Shown here one piece after another: positions 42,107-50,353 of a stretch of 64,000 nucleotides of DNA (position 1 is its first letter; the number at the start of each line of letters is the position of its first letter). Source of the DNA: Fibrobacterota bacterium. Lineage in GTDB: Bacteria; Fibrobacterota; Fibrobacteria; UBA5070. Under the pieces are notes generated by a model that saw nothing but the letters and a program-made list of their open reading frames with translations, ran no database searches and was not told where the DNA came from. The position numbers were made by a program, and so were the translations under genes. The stretch covers positions 372,001 through 436,000 of the forward strand of contig JADKBN010000031.1 in NCBI GenBank assembly GCA_016715065.1. The letters run 5' to 3'.

Positions 42107-43015
42107 TTAGATCCGGTCGAGCCCAAGGAGAACATCGGCCAATCGGTTTAGATCCTCTTTGGAAAGGAAATCCATGCGCAAGTAGCCTTTGCCCGTTTCT
42201 TGGATCTCCATGTGCACCCGTGTGCCCAAACGCTTTTCCAGGTCCCGGACAAAAGCGATTTGGTTGGGATCTTCCGCAGACGGCTTTTTCTCGACCTTTG
42301 GCTTTTCCGACTTGGGCTTGGAGGGCTTGGAAAGCCCAGCTTCCAATTCCAGAGTGCGAACACTCCACCCTTCCTCGATTGCTTTTTTCGCCAGGGGATC
42401 TTGTTGCGCTTGTGGAAGGGATGCCAGGACGCGGGCATGGCCTGCCGAAAGCGTGCTGTCCGAAATCATGGCTTGAACGGATTCTGTCAATTTTAGAAGT
42501 CGGAGGCTGTTGGTGATCGCCGGTCGGCTTTTCCCCAATCGGTCCGAAAGTTGTTCGTGCGTATAGCCACACGAATTGATCAATTCCTGATAGGCGAGTG
42601 CTTCTTCGATCGCATTGAGTTGCACTCGCTGGATGTTCTCCAGCAGTGCGACTTCCCGCATGTCGCGATCCGAAACTTGGTCTCGGATCAAGGCGGGAAT
42701 GGAATCTTTGCCCGCCAGCTGACTTGCCCGGAATCGTCGTTCGCCTGCGATGATCTGGTAGCTGTTGTTTTGTCGCCGCACCAGGATCGGTTGGAAAACG
42801 CCTTTCTCTCGGATCGACTGGGCAAGATCCTCGAGCTCTTCTTGATTGAATTCTTTGCGAGGCTGGAATGGGTTTGGTTGGATTTGGGAAATGTGAAGCA
42901 CTTCCACCCTGGATCCATCGGGGGGAGGAGCTCCAGGCATGTCGTCCTTGTGGGCGAGATTCTTCTCCTGGAAAATGGCCCCTAAACCTTTGCCCAAACC
43001 GCGGGGTCGATTCAT
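42107..43015 (-). CDS. parB: chromosome-partitioning protein ParB
   Basis: The 302-residue product has the N-terminal CTPase/ParA-interacting part (RPRGLGKGLGAIF), the ParB box (GERRFRASQLAG), the helix-turn-helix that reads parS (YTHEQLSDRLGKSRPAITN) and a C-terminal dimerisation domain. It spreads on DNA from parS. The ATG overlaps the parA stop (ATGA). Confidence 0.96.
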   Translation of the reverse strand: MNRPRGLGKGLGAIFQEKNLAHKDDMPGAPPPDGSRVEVLHISQIQPNPFQPRKEFNQEELEDLAQSIREKGVFQPILVRRQNNSYQIIAGERRFRASQLAGKDSIPALIRDQVSDRDMREVALLENIQRVQLNAIEEALAYQELINSCGYTHEQLSDRLGKSRPAITNSLRLLKLTESVQAMISDSTLSAGHARVLASLPQAQQDPLAKKAIEEGWSVRTLELEAGLSKPSKPKSEKPKVEKKPSAEDPNQIAFVRDLEKRLGTRVHMEIQETGKGYLRMDFLSKEDLNRLADVLLGLDRI

Positions 43016-43788
43016 TGCTTGATCCCCATGATTTCCTGCGCGAGCTTCATGTACGCGACTGCGCCAGGTGTCGCGATGTCGTAAAGAAGTATGGGTTTTC
43101 CATAGGAAGGTGCTTCAGCCAGTTTGATGGTACGAGGGATCACCGAGTGGAAGACTTTTTCCTGGAAAGAGTTGCGGACTTCTTCCACCACTTGCTTAGA
43201 AAGAACTGTCGAGCTCTGATGCATGGTCAACAACGCTCCCTCGATTTGCAATTCCGCATTGAACGACTGTTGCGTTAGGCGAATCGTGTTGAGAAGTTCC
43301 GCCAAGCCTTGGAGTGCGTAGTATTCGCATTGGATGGGGATCAGCACCGATTTGGCTCCGACCAGCACATTCAACGTCAGCAATCCCAACGAAGGCGGGG
43401 CATCGATGAGGATGTAATCGTATCGCTGGGCGATCATTTTCAGGAATTCACGAAGGCGTGTTTCACGTGAAACACAGTTCACGAGTTCAATCTCTGCGCC
43501 AGCCAGGTGGTGCGTGGCAGGCACGATGTCTAGAAACGGAAGCTGGGTTTTCATGATGTACCCTGATGCCGCTTCAGGCGTCCAGGGTGTTTCTTCCAAT
43601 AACGCTTCGTACAACGTAGGCTCATCACCGACGGTGACACCTACACCTTGGGTCGCATTTCCTTGAGGATCTGCATCGATCAAAAGGGTGCGGCGTTCCG
43701 CCATGGAAAGGGCGGCGGAGAGATTGACGGCGGTCGTCGTCTTTCCCACGCCGCCCTTCTGATTGCAGATCGCGATGATTCGGGTCAT
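43012..43788 (-). CDS. parA: chromosome-partitioning ATPase ParA
   Basis: The 258-residue product has the deviant Walker A motif KGGVGKTTTAVN, Walker A-prime (LLIDADPQGNATQGVG), and DYILIDAPPSLG. It is a short, chromosomal-type ParA (Soj) without an N-terminal helix-turn-helix. The coding region contains a perfect parS site. Eight bases separate it from rsmG. Confidence 0.96.
   Translation of the reverse strand: MTRIIAICNQKGGVGKTTTAVNLSAALSMAERRTLLIDADPQGNATQGVGVTVGDEPTLYEALLEETPWTPEAASGYIMKTQLPFLDIVPATHHLAGAEIELVNCVSRETRLREFLKMIAQRYDYILIDAPPSLGLLTLNVLVGAKSVLIPIQCEYYALQGLAELLNTIRLTQQSFNAELQIEGALLTMHQSSTVLSKQVVEEVRNSFQEKVFHSVIPRTIKLAEAPSYGKPILLYDIATPGAVAYMKLAQEIMGIKQ
43459..43474. promoter_or_regulatory. 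parS: parS centromere site 1 (perfect)
   Basis: TGTTTCACGTGAAACA matches the ParB-binding consensus at all 16 positions. It lies inside the parA coding region, as in several other bacteria. Confidence 0.95.
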
Positions 43789-43796
43789 GACTTTGC

Positions 43797-44420
43797 CTAG
43801 ATGGAAGAGATTGGAGCCAGCACCAAAGTTCTGGGTTCATCTCCCTGGGGGAGACGGTATCGAACATAGGACAGGGGGTGGTAGCCGTCAATTCCCTGGA
43901 CCTGTTCGTTGTGTTTGAACGTCACAAACCATCCTCGTCTGTTCAAGAACGGGAGGGCTCGTTGTGCATCTTCGGGAATTTTTCCAACTGCCCGTGATGA
44001 AACAATGTCGGCGACTTCTGAAAAGGCGGGGAGCTTGGCGGATGATTCTGCCTTCGCTCCAACAACCTTCATGTTCCCCAGTCCGAGAGTTTCAGCGGCG
44101 AGTTCCAAGTGCAGTACTCGGAGTCTTCTTGGTTCGATGGCATAGAACGTCCAATGTGGTAAGCAAATGGCCAAAGGAAGGACAGGAAATCCTGCTCCTG
44201 CCCCCATATCGACCCAAGTTCCCGCCTGATTCAATCCAAGTTCCTCGCTCCAAAGCAGGGGGGCAAGGCTGTCCAGGATGTGCCTTTCCCACAAATGCTC
44301 CAGGTCCCCTGGGCTCACTAGGTTTTGAGATTTAGCGGCTGTTCGGATGAACTCCACCAATTCCCGTAGGCGAGGTTCGAACTCCGTCGGAGCTGTGCAG
44401 AACGGTTCGGGTTGTTTCAC
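43797..44420 (-). CDS. rsmG: 16S rRNA (guanine527-N7)-methyltransferase
   Basis: The 207-residue product has the RsmG motif VDMGAGAGFPVLPLAICLP, the RHILDSLAPL segment, and the SSRAVGKI block. The start is taken as GTG 44420, which lies within a parS site; no ribosome site is visible, so initiation could be leaderless or slightly downstream. rsmG-parA-parB is the classic origin-proximal order. mnmG, often upstream, is replaced here by an unrelated stretch. Confidence 0.93.
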   Translation of the reverse strand: MKQPEPFCTAPTEFEPRLRELVEFIRTAAKSQNLVSPGDLEHLWERHILDSLAPLLWSEELGLNQAGTWVDMGAGAGFPVLPLAICLPHWTFYAIEPRRLRVLHLELAAETLGLGNMKVVGAKAESSAKLPAFSEVADIVSSRAVGKIPEDAQRALPFLNRRGWFVTFKHNEQVQGIDGYHPLSYVRYRLPQGDEPRTLVLAPISSI

Positions 44421-44428
44421 GTGAAACC
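44413..44428. promoter_or_regulatory. parS: parS site 2 (15 of 16), over the rsmG start codon
   Basis: TGTTTCACGTGAAACC differs from the consensus only at the last base. The rsmG start codon (GTG on the minus strand) is part of it, so ParB binding could affect rsmG expression. Confidence 0.88.
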
Positions 44429-44915
44429 AATCAGAGAGGAGTGCATCGGTATGGTACGCCTAGGCTTGAAGATCAAACCAATAAAATCATCACGAAGCGA
44501 CGGAACCCAAGAGGGAAGTTCTGGAGATGAGGTAAGACTAAGGACAACGTGCATAGACCTCTCGAACGCATCCTTAGGGAAGAAACGCATGGGATCCAAT
44601 GTTCTTGTGTCTGAGCGGGTGTGGTGTTCCGACTTTCCACCTCTAGTGTTCCGCCACTTTTCTCTGCTTCAGGACTTAGGAAGATCGGCCGTAGAGATCC
44701 GTGTTTACGCCTAACGTTGTCCTGGATACTCGCTACTAGGTTTTCGCTGCCTAACCTACCAGACGACTTAATGCCAAATTCCTGCCGAGGTTCTTCGTAG
44801 GGATGAGCACTTGGGGAACTGGCCAAACCCCTATGGATCACTTTCCTGGATGGAGAAAAAGAGGACAGAGGATATTGTCCTGAGACGCATCCAGACGCAA
44901 CATTCTCCCGGACTT
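44429..44915. other. noncoding stretch between parS sites, lower GC
   Basis: No gene was recognised in this 487-bp region. Open frames up to about 120 codons exist on both strands without ribosome sites or family resemblance. It looks less GC-rich than its surroundings. The minus strand carries two neighbouring G-rich units each ending GGAACAC (about 44620-44665). I found no tmRNA, RNase P, SRP or 6S signature. It should contain the promoter of the rsmG-par-atp run. Confidence 0.4.
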
Positions 44916-45767
44916 TTAGGTTCGGGAGAGGTGAGCGATGCGGGTGGATGTTTCACGTGAAACAAGGCGTCGATGGAAGAAGCCGAAGTGAGAAGTAGGA
45001 TCCCTGCGGATCCAAGGAAGGAAATCGGAATCCAAACATTGGCTCCACGAATCCAGTGCGGAGGGGTCGTAGGCGAGCAAGTCGAGGTGGTACAGCTGGC
45101 GATCGCTCCAGGAAAGCTGACCAGTCCACAGTGCAGGAGAGGAGGAGCGGGACCAAAGGGAAGGCAGCGGCGTCACTTGGGTTGGTTGGTTCAGCCACTG
45201 ACCCGGGATGCCTCCAGTGGGTGGGCGTTGGTCGGCGAGAAACGCGACAAGCCCCCCGTGGCGCAATTGGCGAGACGCGCGAAGAATGGCATCTCGATCG
45301 TAATAGACCGGAGTCCTGTGAAAGGTCCGGACCCATCGAAGAATGCTCTGGCCCAATGGATGATGCGCAGACCGAGCGACGCCAATGGTGTCGGAACGGA
45401 AGTGATAGAGAAGGCCGGCCAGCCACTCCCAGTTCCCGTGATGCATCGAAAGAAAAAGGGTAGGGGAACCCTCCGTGGTCCAGATGGGGTCCAAGGTGGT
45501 TCGGTCAGGAACTTCCAGGTAGTTCCATCCACCTTGCCAGAGCCAACAAGCTTCGGAAAGGGCATTCAGAAACAAGGCCCTGCAGAAGTGCGGAGGAACC
45601 TCGCCAAGGGCCGTGGTGGCAAGGGACAAGATGTCCGCTTGTCTGGGGATGGGTAAAAAGCGGCCAAGCGAGAGGACCGCCCGATGCTGAAGACGCATCT
45701 TCCAGGTAGGTCGAAAGGCGAGGTCGAGCGAGAGCTGATGTGTTGGTTTTGTGCCTACGGCAGTCAT
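44916..45767 (-). CDS. LpxL/HtrB-like lysophospholipid/lipid A acyltransferase
   Basis: The 283-residue product starts at ATG 45767, overlapping the neighbouring stop (ATGA). It has the LPLAT catalytic motif HHGNWEW, the VARSAHHPLGQ block and GLVAFLADQRPPTGG, typical of lauroyl/myristoyl acyltransferases that add secondary acyl chains to lipid A at the inner membrane. Close to the 3' end it carries a perfect parS site, which encodes VSRETST. Confidence 0.83.
   Translation of the reverse strand: MTAVGTKPTHQLSLDLAFRPTWKMRLQHRAVLSLGRFLPIPRQADILSLATTALGEVPPHFCRALFLNALSEACWLWQGGWNYLEVPDRTTLDPIWTTEGSPTLFLSMHHGNWEWLAGLLYHFRSDTIGVARSAHHPLGQSILRWVRTFHRTPVYYDRDAILRASRQLRHGGLVAFLADQRPPTGGIPGQWLNQPTQVTPLPSLWSRSSSPALWTGQLSWSDRQLYHLDLLAYDPSALDSWSQCLDSDFLPWIRRDPTSHFGFFHRRLVSRETSTRIAHLSRT
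44949..44964. promoter_or_regulatory. parS: parS site 3 (perfect), inside the acyltransferase gene
   Basis: TGTTTCACGTGAAACA, exact match to the consensus, 536 bp from site 2 and 1490 bp from site 1. Confidence 0.95.
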
Positions 45768-46210
45768 AACCAGGGGACAGGTGCGTACCCACCACGAGTC
45801 CGTTGCAAGTAGGCTACCCAATCTCCTTCTTCCAAAACGGGGGCCTGACTCGAGTGCGGCCACAGGTACGTAAGAGCCAACTCCGATTCCGAGTGGCCAT
45901 CAAGTTGAACCGGTCGCTCCACTCGTAAAAACAGGGAGCCTTCAGGATCGGCTGGATCGAATCCTTCCAGCTCATCGATGCGGGTCAGTGCCGCAAGCGG
46001 AAGTTCATAGAGCTCTCCGATTACGGTTCCATCGCCGGGAACCAATGCAGGATAGTCGCCAAGATGGATCAGCTTGCCGGAGGTGGTGCCCATTCCCAGA
46101 AAGGTGGCACCACCGAGCCTTGGCGCATTTGGTTGTCCACTGCGGAGAGTTCCGTAGACAAAGAGACGGCATACGGCAGTGCCAGGAGGAAGCGCGTGGT
46201 CATGACTCAT
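45764..46210 (-). CDS. gamma-glutamylcyclotransferase-like (GGCT/AIG2) protein
   Basis: The 148-residue product has the family motif LFVYGTLRSGQPN, GKLIHLGDYPALV, the GELYELP strand and the catalytic-position Glu in RIDELEGFDP. Members cyclise gamma-glutamyl or related amides; the exact substrate is open. ATG 46210 has an adjacent AGGA; a TTG further upstream is less likely. It is co-transcribed with the acyltransferase through an ATGA overlap. Confidence 0.8.
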   Translation of the reverse strand: MSHDHALPPGTAVCRLFVYGTLRSGQPNAPRLGGATFLGMGTTSGKLIHLGDYPALVPGDGTVIGELYELPLAALTRIDELEGFDPADPEGSLFLRVERPVQLDGHSESELALTYLWPHSSQAPVLEEGDWVAYLQRTRGGYAPVPWL

Positions 46211-46258
46211 ATTCCTAGAAGATGGATCCAGGTGAGAGATCGACAAAGGTCAGAAACG

Positions 46259-46299
46259 AAAAAGCCTCGAAATCTTGAACTGGATTCGCGAGGCTTTTT
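46259..46299 (-). terminator. terminator of hsp20
   Basis: AAAAAGCCTCG and CGAGGCTTTTT form a perfect 11-bp stem around a 19-base loop. It lies 24 bp after the hsp20 stop codon and has T residues on the minus strand. Confidence 0.85.
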
Positions 46300-46322
46300 G
46301 CTTGAAGTGCTTGGTGAGAATT

Positions 46323-46721
46323 TTAAACGACTTGGATTTGACGAGGTCCGTGCTCTGGACGGAGGTACAGACGGATGTCGAGAACGCCGTTTTCAAATTT
46401 GGCTTCCAGGCGATCGCGGTCGATGCTTTCCGCAAGATGGAACCGGCGCTGGAATTTGCCGTAGCTGATTTCGGAATACCTGTACGCCTGAGCGGCGGCC
46501 ATGGGCGAGGACTTTTCGCCAGCGATGGAAAGGGTCTGGTTCTTCAACTCGACTTGAAGCGATTCCTTAGTGACACCTGGGAGTTCCGCACGAAGCCGAA
46601 AGCCGTCTTCCACTTGAATCACATCGACGGAGGGACTGAAGGTCGATGGGGTGGGAGCCGACGGTTCGAATTCACGAAAGAGTTCGTCGAGAAGATTACG
46701 AGAGGAGGCAAGAGCGAACAT
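46323..46721 (-). CDS. small heat-shock protein Hsp20
   Basis: The 132-residue product is an alpha-crystallin domain: VIQVEDGFRLRAELPGVTKESLQVEL, LSIAGEKS, and YGKFQRRFHLAESIDRDRLEAKFENGVLDI. The IxI-type tail is degenerate (IRLYLRPE). It acts as an ATP-independent holdase. GGAGATATCCC precedes the ATG. It is a single-gene unit. Confidence 0.93.
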   Translation of the reverse strand: MFALASSRNLLDELFREFEPSAPTPSTFSPSVDVIQVEDGFRLRAELPGVTKESLQVELKNQTLSIAGEKSSPMAAAQAYRYSEISYGKFQRRFHLAESIDRDRLEAKFENGVLDIRLYLRPEHGPRQIQVV

Positions 46722-47089
46722 GGGATATCTCCGAAACGAGGGTGTGTGATGAAGTCCCCAGAGCGTTATCGCACTGGGGGTTGTTCCCGCATCTGGAACG
46801 GGAATGCCCTCCTAAGTACCAATCATCGTGCCAATCAATGAAAACCGGAGCGAAGGCGGTGACGGGAAGTGCCAAGGCCAGAATGTGTTTCAGTCTTGAG
46901 CAAGGGATTGTTCCAGCTGCCCCAATATGAATCATTAGTTGTGGATCTGATTGTGCTTATTTGCGAGGCAATGAAAATCCCCTGCGTGAGGTGATAGATT
47001 TTCATCACACTAACCGTCTTGAGGCCATCAGACGAGGATGGTATCAACGCGGGTGCGTGAAAATCCCTTCCTACCTCCATCGAGGTCAA
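46722..47089. other. divergent intergenic region with two hairpins
   Basis: This 368-bp gap separates divergent hsp20 and the membrane trio. It holds two adjacent stems: CCCCAG/CTGGGG (46756-46779) and TTCCCG/CGGGAA (46784-46804). They fall in the hsp20 leader and could form a structured 5' UTR. No CIRCE element and no gene was recognised. Confidence 0.4.
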
Positions 47090-47581
47090 ATGCCCAAACC
47101 TATCCGCTCGCTGGTGATTTTCTTGCTGGTCCTGATGGTGGTAGGAGGAATCCTGCTCCTGCTTTCCTGGTTTGTCCCGGAATTGAAAAGCATGGCAGAC
47201 GAGATTTCATCGGCGGGCGATCTTCCCTATTGGATCGCGGGCTTGGCTGCGCCCTTGGTTTATCTCTATCGCAGGATCATCGAGGGGATCGGAAAACTGT
47301 TCAATTCGGGAACGAACCAAAAGGTCGAGGACATTTCGCATTCTCGTGAGGATTTGCGGAAAGAAGTCGACGAGCTCCTCCAATGGCGGCGCGACACGTT
47401 GCGCCAGGAAATTCAATCCATGCAGGCGACTCGCGCCGAAATGGATTCCTTGCGAGCGAAATTGAGCCAAGTCCAGACACAAATGGAAGCGGTGAAATCT
47501 TTGAGCCTGGATCAGAAAGCCAGCACAGTCACGGATCGACAACTGAACGACCCGGCTTTGGGCGGAGGAACTTTCGGATGA
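47090..47581 (+). CDS. membrane protein with long coiled coil (membrane trio, gene 1)
   Basis: The 163-residue product has an N-terminal membrane helix (LVIFLLVLMVVGGILLLLSWF) and a second segment (YWIAGLAAPLVYLYRRII). A coiled-coil tail follows (EDLRKEVDELLQWRRDTLRQEIQSMQATRAEMDSLRAKLS). GAGGTCAA precedes the ATG. No family recognised. It overlaps the next gene by ATGA; the three genes form one operon. Confidence 0.6.
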   Translation: MPKPIRSLVIFLLVLMVVGGILLLLSWFVPELKSMADEISSAGDLPYWIAGLAAPLVYLYRRIIEGIGKLFNSGTNQKVEDISHSREDLRKEVDELLQWRRDTLRQEIQSMQATRAEMDSLRAKLSQVQTQMEAVKSLSLDQKASTVTDRQLNDPALGGGTFG

Positions 47582-48189
47582 AGATGTTGTTGTTGGTTCT
47601 TGCTTTGGCTGCACTTTCGCACGCAGGAAAGCTCGTGAAGTTCCCTTCAGCGATGGGTGTCACGGCAGACTCGGGAGTGGAGTTTCAAATCCACGCCAAG
47701 GATCGAATCGTGTTGGGGGAATCGCGACCAGGTTCCTTGAAGCTGATGGCTGGTGATACGGTCCAGGTGGACACGACCTCGTATTTGTTTTCGCGAGGCC
47801 AGAAGCGCCGCGTCCTCGGCCAAATGAAGAACGATTCCGTTTTGCTGGCGCTTTCCGATAGGCAGAATTCCTATCAGACCCAATTGCTGGTGCTGAGCGA
47901 TTCGCTTGACAAAAAATGGCAACGAATCCATCGCACGGACAGCATGGCGTTCTTCCAGCTCCACAGGTACTACACCAAGTCGGATTCCCTTTTGGGTGAA
48001 TCGCTGGAACTCAATCGCCATCTGATCCGACAAAGTTATCTGGCCACCGGGATGATCGGCGCGGTGGGTGGAGGATTGGTGGGGGCGAGTTTCGAGGGCT
48101 CCCAGCCGACCAGCACGGTCCTGTATTCGATCGGCGGCGCCGCATTGGGGGTGGCGATCAATCGGTTTCTTCTGAAAGGCTCCCCATGA
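47578..48189 (+). CDS. exported protein of unknown function (membrane trio, gene 2)
   Basis: The 203-residue product has a signal peptide (MKMLLLVLALAALSHA), a middle region resembling a small beta domain (FQIHAKDRIVLGES, LMAGDTVQVDTTSYLF) and a Gly-rich hydrophobic segment near the C-terminus (GMIGAVGGGLVGASFEG, GGAALGVAINRFLL). Not recognised. It overlaps genes on both sides by ATGA. Confidence 0.55.
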   Translation: MKMLLLVLALAALSHAGKLVKFPSAMGVTADSGVEFQIHAKDRIVLGESRPGSLKLMAGDTVQVDTTSYLFSRGQKRRVLGQMKNDSVLLALSDRQNSYQTQLLVLSDSLDKKWQRIHRTDSMAFFQLHRYYTKSDSLLGESLELNRHLIRQSYLATGMIGAVGGGLVGASFEGSQPTSTVLYSIGGAALGVAINRFLLKGSP

Positions 48190-48947
48190 ACATCCTAGCA
48201 GAGGCACTGTGTCTCCTGGCTGGTCAAGCCGTCGATTCCGCAGCCCAGACGACCCAGCATTGCGGGGGGGCCAGTGGAATGGTTCCCTCCTACGCCCTCG
48301 CTTCGGGCATTGTCTTTTGGCTGTTCATCGCCTGGATGTTGGGGGTGATCGCCTACTACTGGTGGGCAATCCGCCATTACAACCTCAACTGGGGACTGAG
48401 TCCGCAGGAATGGAAAATCCTCCAGCCGGAGACCTACGGCAAAAACCAGAATGAAATCAACGATTTCCTGCAACGACGTGCCGCCTTGCTGAAAAGAACC
48501 GGCGGAGTTCTGGCCGAACCCCGGGGAAACCCCTACGAAAAGGATTCCTTCGGCCTTCCTCCTGGAACCGTCCGTGGGACGCTGGCCCTGACAGCGTTGG
48601 TCGGCTTCGTTCTGGTCCAATCGCTTTCGATGGTTTCACCCAGTTCCATGGATTCCCACTTCGAGCAACTCAACACCATCTTCAAAATGGTGATGGCGTT
48701 CTACTTCGGTTCACGCGCGTTGGAAATGTTGGAGAAAGGCCGCAGGGGGGAATGCCCCCCGATCGTGGGAAACACCGATCCAGCTGTCGATGCCGCAGGG
48801 GTTGCCAAAGCTCCTTCAACCGCGGGGGCCCCGAAACCAGAGCCTGATTCGGCGGAGGATCCGAAAGCTCCGCTTCCCGAGGAGGTCGTGGAAGATGTTT
48901 CCAAGATGCCACCGCCGCCGCAGAAGGATCCGGCCAAACCGGCTTGA
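48186..48947 (+). CDS. membrane protein with Pro-rich tail (membrane trio, gene 3)
   Basis: The 253-residue product has a membrane helix (SGIVFWLFIAWMLGVIAYYWW) and a second in LALTALVGFVLVQSLSMV, with a third possible (FKMVMAFYFGSRALEML). The tail is acidic and Pro-rich (PKPEPDSAEDPKAPLPEE to the end), likely cytoplasmic or periplasmic and disordered. No family recognised. Confidence 0.55.
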   Translation: MNILAEALCLLAGQAVDSAAQTTQHCGGASGMVPSYALASGIVFWLFIAWMLGVIAYYWWAIRHYNLNWGLSPQEWKILQPETYGKNQNEINDFLQRRAALLKRTGGVLAEPRGNPYEKDSFGLPPGTVRGTLALTALVGFVLVQSLSMVSPSSMDSHFEQLNTIFKMVMAFYFGSRALEMLEKGRRGECPPIVGNTDPAVDAAGVAKAPSTAGAPKPEPDSAEDPKAPLPEEVVEDVSKMPPPPQKDPAKPA

Positions 48948-48982
48948 ACCGGTGGCGGGGATCGATCGGAGTGGAGTGACTC

Positions 48983-49789
48983 TTAGCGGATCGTGATCTT
49001 GGAAAGGTCGAACTTGGAGGCGGGAGGACGGGGGTCCAGACCTTCGAGGATCTCCACCATGTCCTGCATGAGGGCGAGATTGCGCGCCCACTTTCGATCG
49101 GCCGGCACGATTCTCCAAGGTGCCCAACTCGTGGAGCATTTTTCAAACACGTCTTCGTAGGCGTGTTGGTACTCGGTCCATAGCTCGCGATCTTCCAAAT
49201 CGGACGGATCGAATTTCCAATGTTTGGAAGGATCGGCCAATCGCTCTTCCAAGCGACGCTTCTGGGTATCGTGGCTGATGTGCAGGAAGTACTTCACCAC
49301 CACGAAGCCTTCGTCGGTGAGCATCCGTTCAAAGTCGTTCACATGTCCGAATCGTCGTTTCCAGACTTCTTCGGGAACCAACCGACGAACGCGAACCGCC
49401 AAGATGTCTTCATAGTGGCTTCGGTTCCATACGCCGATCTTTCCACGTGATGGGACCTTCTGGTGCAACCGCCACAAGTAGTCATGGGCAAGCTCAGCCC
49501 CCGTGGGACTTTTGAATCCGGTAACATCCACCCCAGCCGGATCCACGCCGGTGAACAGATTGCGAACCGCCCCATCCTTCCCACCAGTATCCATCGCCTG
49601 GAACACGACCACCAACCCGCGTCGCCCTTCCGCATAGAACCGTTCTTGCAGATCGCGTAGCCGCGGCCGAATCATCTCCGTCAGCGCCGTCCCCTCTTCC
49701 TTCGAAGTGGAGCTCCCCTCCGCATCTGTCGGGATCCGATCCAACCGAACCTTCTTCCCCGGCTCGCACACAATCACCTTGGTCTTCAT
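48983..49789 (-). CDS. ppk2: polyphosphate kinase 2 family protein
   Basis: The 268-residue product has Walker A AMDTGGKDGAVRN (P-loop), the GVWNRSHYEDILAVRV block (Walker B-like lid region) and WKFDPSDLEDRELW. It transfers phosphate between polyphosphate and AMP, ADP or GDP; single-domain members of this length act on AMP and/or ADP. Start MKTKVIVCEPGKK at 49789 with a short GGGA site. The gene is followed upstream (in genome terms) by the repeat-rich intergenic region. Confidence 0.9.
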   Translation of the reverse strand: MKTKVIVCEPGKKVRLDRIPTDAEGSSTSKEEGTALTEMIRPRLRDLQERFYAEGRRGLVVVFQAMDTGGKDGAVRNLFTGVDPAGVDVTGFKSPTGAELAHDYLWRLHQKVPSRGKIGVWNRSHYEDILAVRVRRLVPEEVWKRRFGHVNDFERMLTDEGFVVVKYFLHISHDTQKRRLEERLADPSKHWKFDPSDLEDRELWTEYQHAYEDVFEKCSTSWAPWRIVPADRKWARNLALMQDMVEILEGLDPRPPASKFDLSKITIR

Positions 49790-49972
49790 TCCCTGCAAAC
49801 TAGTCTCAAAGACCCCACAAAACGACCGCCCAAACCACCACGCAACAATGACTGACAAATTCCGTCATAAACGTGCCTTCCACATCTTCGCCACCAGCCC
49901 ACAACTCCGTGCATCGGCGTTGGCCTGCCTAGCCATTCCACGACGGCCCAGTTCTGCCAGCCCAGCCAGTTC

Positions 49973-50017
49973 CCCAGTTCTTCGCAGCGAGCCGAAGGCA
50001 AGCGCAGCGAAGCAAAT
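49973..50017. repeat. 45-bp intergenic repeat, copy A
   Basis: This 45-bp unit matches copy B (50181-50225) at 40 of 45 positions. Each contains an inverted repeat, CTTCGCAGCG and CGCAGCGAAG, pairing at 9 of 10 positions. The intervening 163 bp has degenerate copies of a GCGACGGCC-ATTCTGCCA type motif. Confidence 0.7.
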
Positions 50018-50180
50018 CCGCCTAACCACAACGCCGCATCAGAGGTAGCGCAAGCCGATCGCACCACCCCGCCCGCCCCATCTGCGGCGGCCCAATTCTA
50101 CTCAGCCTGATTCGCGCCTGCCTACCAGCCCAATCCGCGACGGCCTGATTCTGCCACTGCGCCCACCCAATGCGCACCAC

Positions 50181-50225
50181 CCCAATTCTTCGCAGCGAGC
50201 CAAAGGCGAGCGCAGCGAAGGGAAT
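50181..50225. repeat. 45-bp intergenic repeat, copy B
   Basis: Second copy of the hairpin-bearing unit described at 49973. It ends 19 bp before the structured stop-codon element beside lpd. Confidence 0.7.
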
Positions 50226-50244
50226 CAGCTCAAACAGGGAGGAA

Positions 50245-50353
50245 GAGATTCGAGCGAGCGGGATGCAGACGAAGCGACACGACCCCGACGGCGTACGTGC
50301 TGGGTACGCCAACGGGGGAGGGGAGCGAGTATGCGCCCGCGCAGCCGAATCTC
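50245..50353 (-). repeat. structured stop-codon repeat element, lpd copy
   Basis: The 109-bp element is bounded by an 8-bp terminal inverted repeat, GAGATTCG (50245-50252) and CGAATCTC (50346-50353). Inside is a hairpin, GGCGTAC and GTACGCC, flanked by CCCC and GGGG. The end at 50353 lies within the lpd stop codon (50352-50354). It resembles the sigma-factor copies in layout and in blocks such as GCCCGC, GGATG, CGAAG and GCGAG. Confidence 0.75.

Noticed and set aside
44429..44915. tmRNA, RNase P RNA, SRP RNA or 6S RNA in the par-flanking gap
   Set aside because: None of the conserved core sequences of these RNAs was found on either strand.
44904..44928. CTCCCG/CGGGAG hairpin as terminator of the acyltransferase gene
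   Set aside because: It overlaps the stop codon and lacks a T-run, so termination there is unlikely.
50020..50345. CRISPR array in the repeat-rich gap near lpd
   Set aside because: Repeats are few, unequal in spacing and hairpin-bearing, with no constant spacer length and no cas genes.
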